A stretch of 64,000 bases of DNA from Anomalospiza imberbis (Eukaryota > Chordata > Aves > Passeriformes > Viduidae), in NCBI RefSeq assembly GCF_031753505.1, contig NC_089683.1, positions 13,513,831 to 13,577,830 of the forward strand. Reading direction: 5' to 3'. Position numbers and translations under genes: made by a program. The notes under the pieces are model-generated. The model was not told the DNA's origin. It searched no databases and saw only the letters and a program-made list of their open reading frames with translations. Shown here one piece after another: positions 62,766-64,000 of the stretch (positions are counted from its first letter, which is position 1; the number at the start of each line of letters is the position of its first letter).

Positions 62766-64000
62766 TCAAGGCACTGAGAAGTGTATCCTTACCACTGGAC
62801 TTAACAAACCTTGAAATATTTATCTGTGTCTGGAGTCAAGCGTAATTAATGAATGTCACCCATTACCAAATACAATAATGTGCCTGCAATTGAAAACATG
62901 TTTAAAGTTTAAAACAAATTGCAAAGACCATGTTTCAGGAGCATCTCTGATATTTTGGTATTGTAGTGAATATCTTAAAACTTATTTTAAATGCTATGTT
63001 TCTTCTGTATGAGTGCTATTTCTCTAGCATTCCTGATTTCCCTTTAATAGAAACATAAACTGCTAGGAAACTTTTGCCATGTTATATGACATCCATATCA
63101 GTAAGATCATAAAGTTTTAAATTCTTTGGCCTTTCATATTTTAATTTAATTCTTAAGGTTTCTGTGCTCTTAAACATTGAGAATATACATTTTTTCTGTC
63201 TTCTGTTTCTTTCTGTATTTGCCTTATTTAAACAGAAAATATAATTAAACTTTTGCTTGTATAGCTTTCTTTAGAAAGACTTTGAAAATAGCAGAAGGTA
63301 AGATTTCATCTTTTTCTAGATTCTCTTTCATGAAATCTTATGCCTACAATCTGCTGAACAGATAGTGACATCAAAATACTGAATACTCTGTATTAATTTT
63401 GCACTTCCTGAGCCAAACCTCATCCTTATTTTACTTCTGCTTAGAGATGCAAGTCAGTCCTACTACCAAGATATTTAAGGATAATTACAATCAGTTAGGG
63501 TTGAAATGTTTGAGTGCAGATTGTTCACAGCAAACACGTTTCAAGATTAAGATATGCCGAGTAAGAGGTGATACCGGTTAAAAGAAACTTTGATTTATCT
63601 GTCCTTGCATTTCCAAAGGGCAAATAAAATAAGCTATATTTTATGACATTAATTTTATATTATTACTTTTTGCAATACATTAGGATTCTGAGAGTCCATT
63701 CAGCTTACATCTTTCTGTGACCCCATCACTTGATTTCTGTAACAGACAGAACAGCCATTATTAACAGTAAAGCACAGCATTACTAGTGTTCTTTGGACAA
63801 TAATTTTTTCACTTCATTATTGTGATATATTGGAGAAACTTCAAAACTCCATTAATCCATATAATTCTACTAACTTCACAGATATTACCTTCCCTCAATA
63901 CTGGAAATTTGACTACAACATATTTAAGTATGACAATATCTTAAAAATTTTCTGTTTATTAGTCATGCTATTACACTTGACTGTTGTCAATATCTTTTCT
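62766..64000. other. AT-rich noncoding DNA to window end
   Basis: No gene or named repeat is recognised. Frames reach at most ~60 codons. Confidence 0.6.

Noticed and set aside
1..64000. CRISPR arrays, operons, bacterial promoters, phage attachment sites
   Set aside because: The window is vertebrate nuclear DNA. No regularly spaced repeat-spacer array or prokaryotic gene arrangement is present.

Overview
This 64 kb window looks like vertebrate, specifically avian, nuclear DNA. It is AT-rich and has no bacterial-style gene packing. It carries chicken-repeat-1 (CR1) LINE fragments and endogenous-retrovirus (ERV) long terminal repeats whose sequences I recognise as avian ERVL and ERVK types. 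The LTR richness suggests a songbird, but that is inference. I found no host exon, RNA gene or CRISPR array that I could support. The window is best read as a gene desert or the inside of a very long intron.

Layout. Positions 1-18546 are AT-rich, apparently single-copy noncoding DNA with a few two-copy tandem duplications (6215, 12371, 13009, 17494). At 18552-19932 lies a 1381-bp ERVL-like solo LTR on the plus strand, with perfect 5-bp target-site duplications. A dead CR1 reverse-transcriptase fragment follows (21930-22190, plus), then a short CR1 3' piece (25690-25828, minus). At 27882-28491 is a 610-bp ERVK-like solo LTR with perfect 6-bp target-site duplications, followed by another CR1 3' end (28611-29058, minus). 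At 32490-33461 there is CR1 material on the minus strand (3' part plus endonuclease-reverse transcriptase linker), then a divergent CR1 3' end on the plus strand (34186-34580). Positions 38130-39645 hold two abutting LTRs in opposite orientation with a perfect 15-bp hairpin at the junction. A GC-rich block of unknown type sits at 43085-43310. Positions 43311-56740 are again nearly featureless. A possible degenerate LTR (56832-57108) precedes a 553-bp uninterrupted purine tract made of GGAA-type repeats (57465-58017). A minus-strand ERVL solo LTR lies at 62202-62765.

There is no operon or pathway here. Everything I could name is mobile-element debris or simple repeat, and every CR1 and ERV copy seen is incomplete, so no autonomous mobile element is present. 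Nearly all open reading frames are short chance frames. The longest (minus strand, 57398-58150) is a translation of the GGAA repeat. I did not find a convincing new biological system. The most unusual items are the long purine tract, the long LTR with extended inverted ends and a 93-codon frame, and the hairpin at the LTR-LTR junction.
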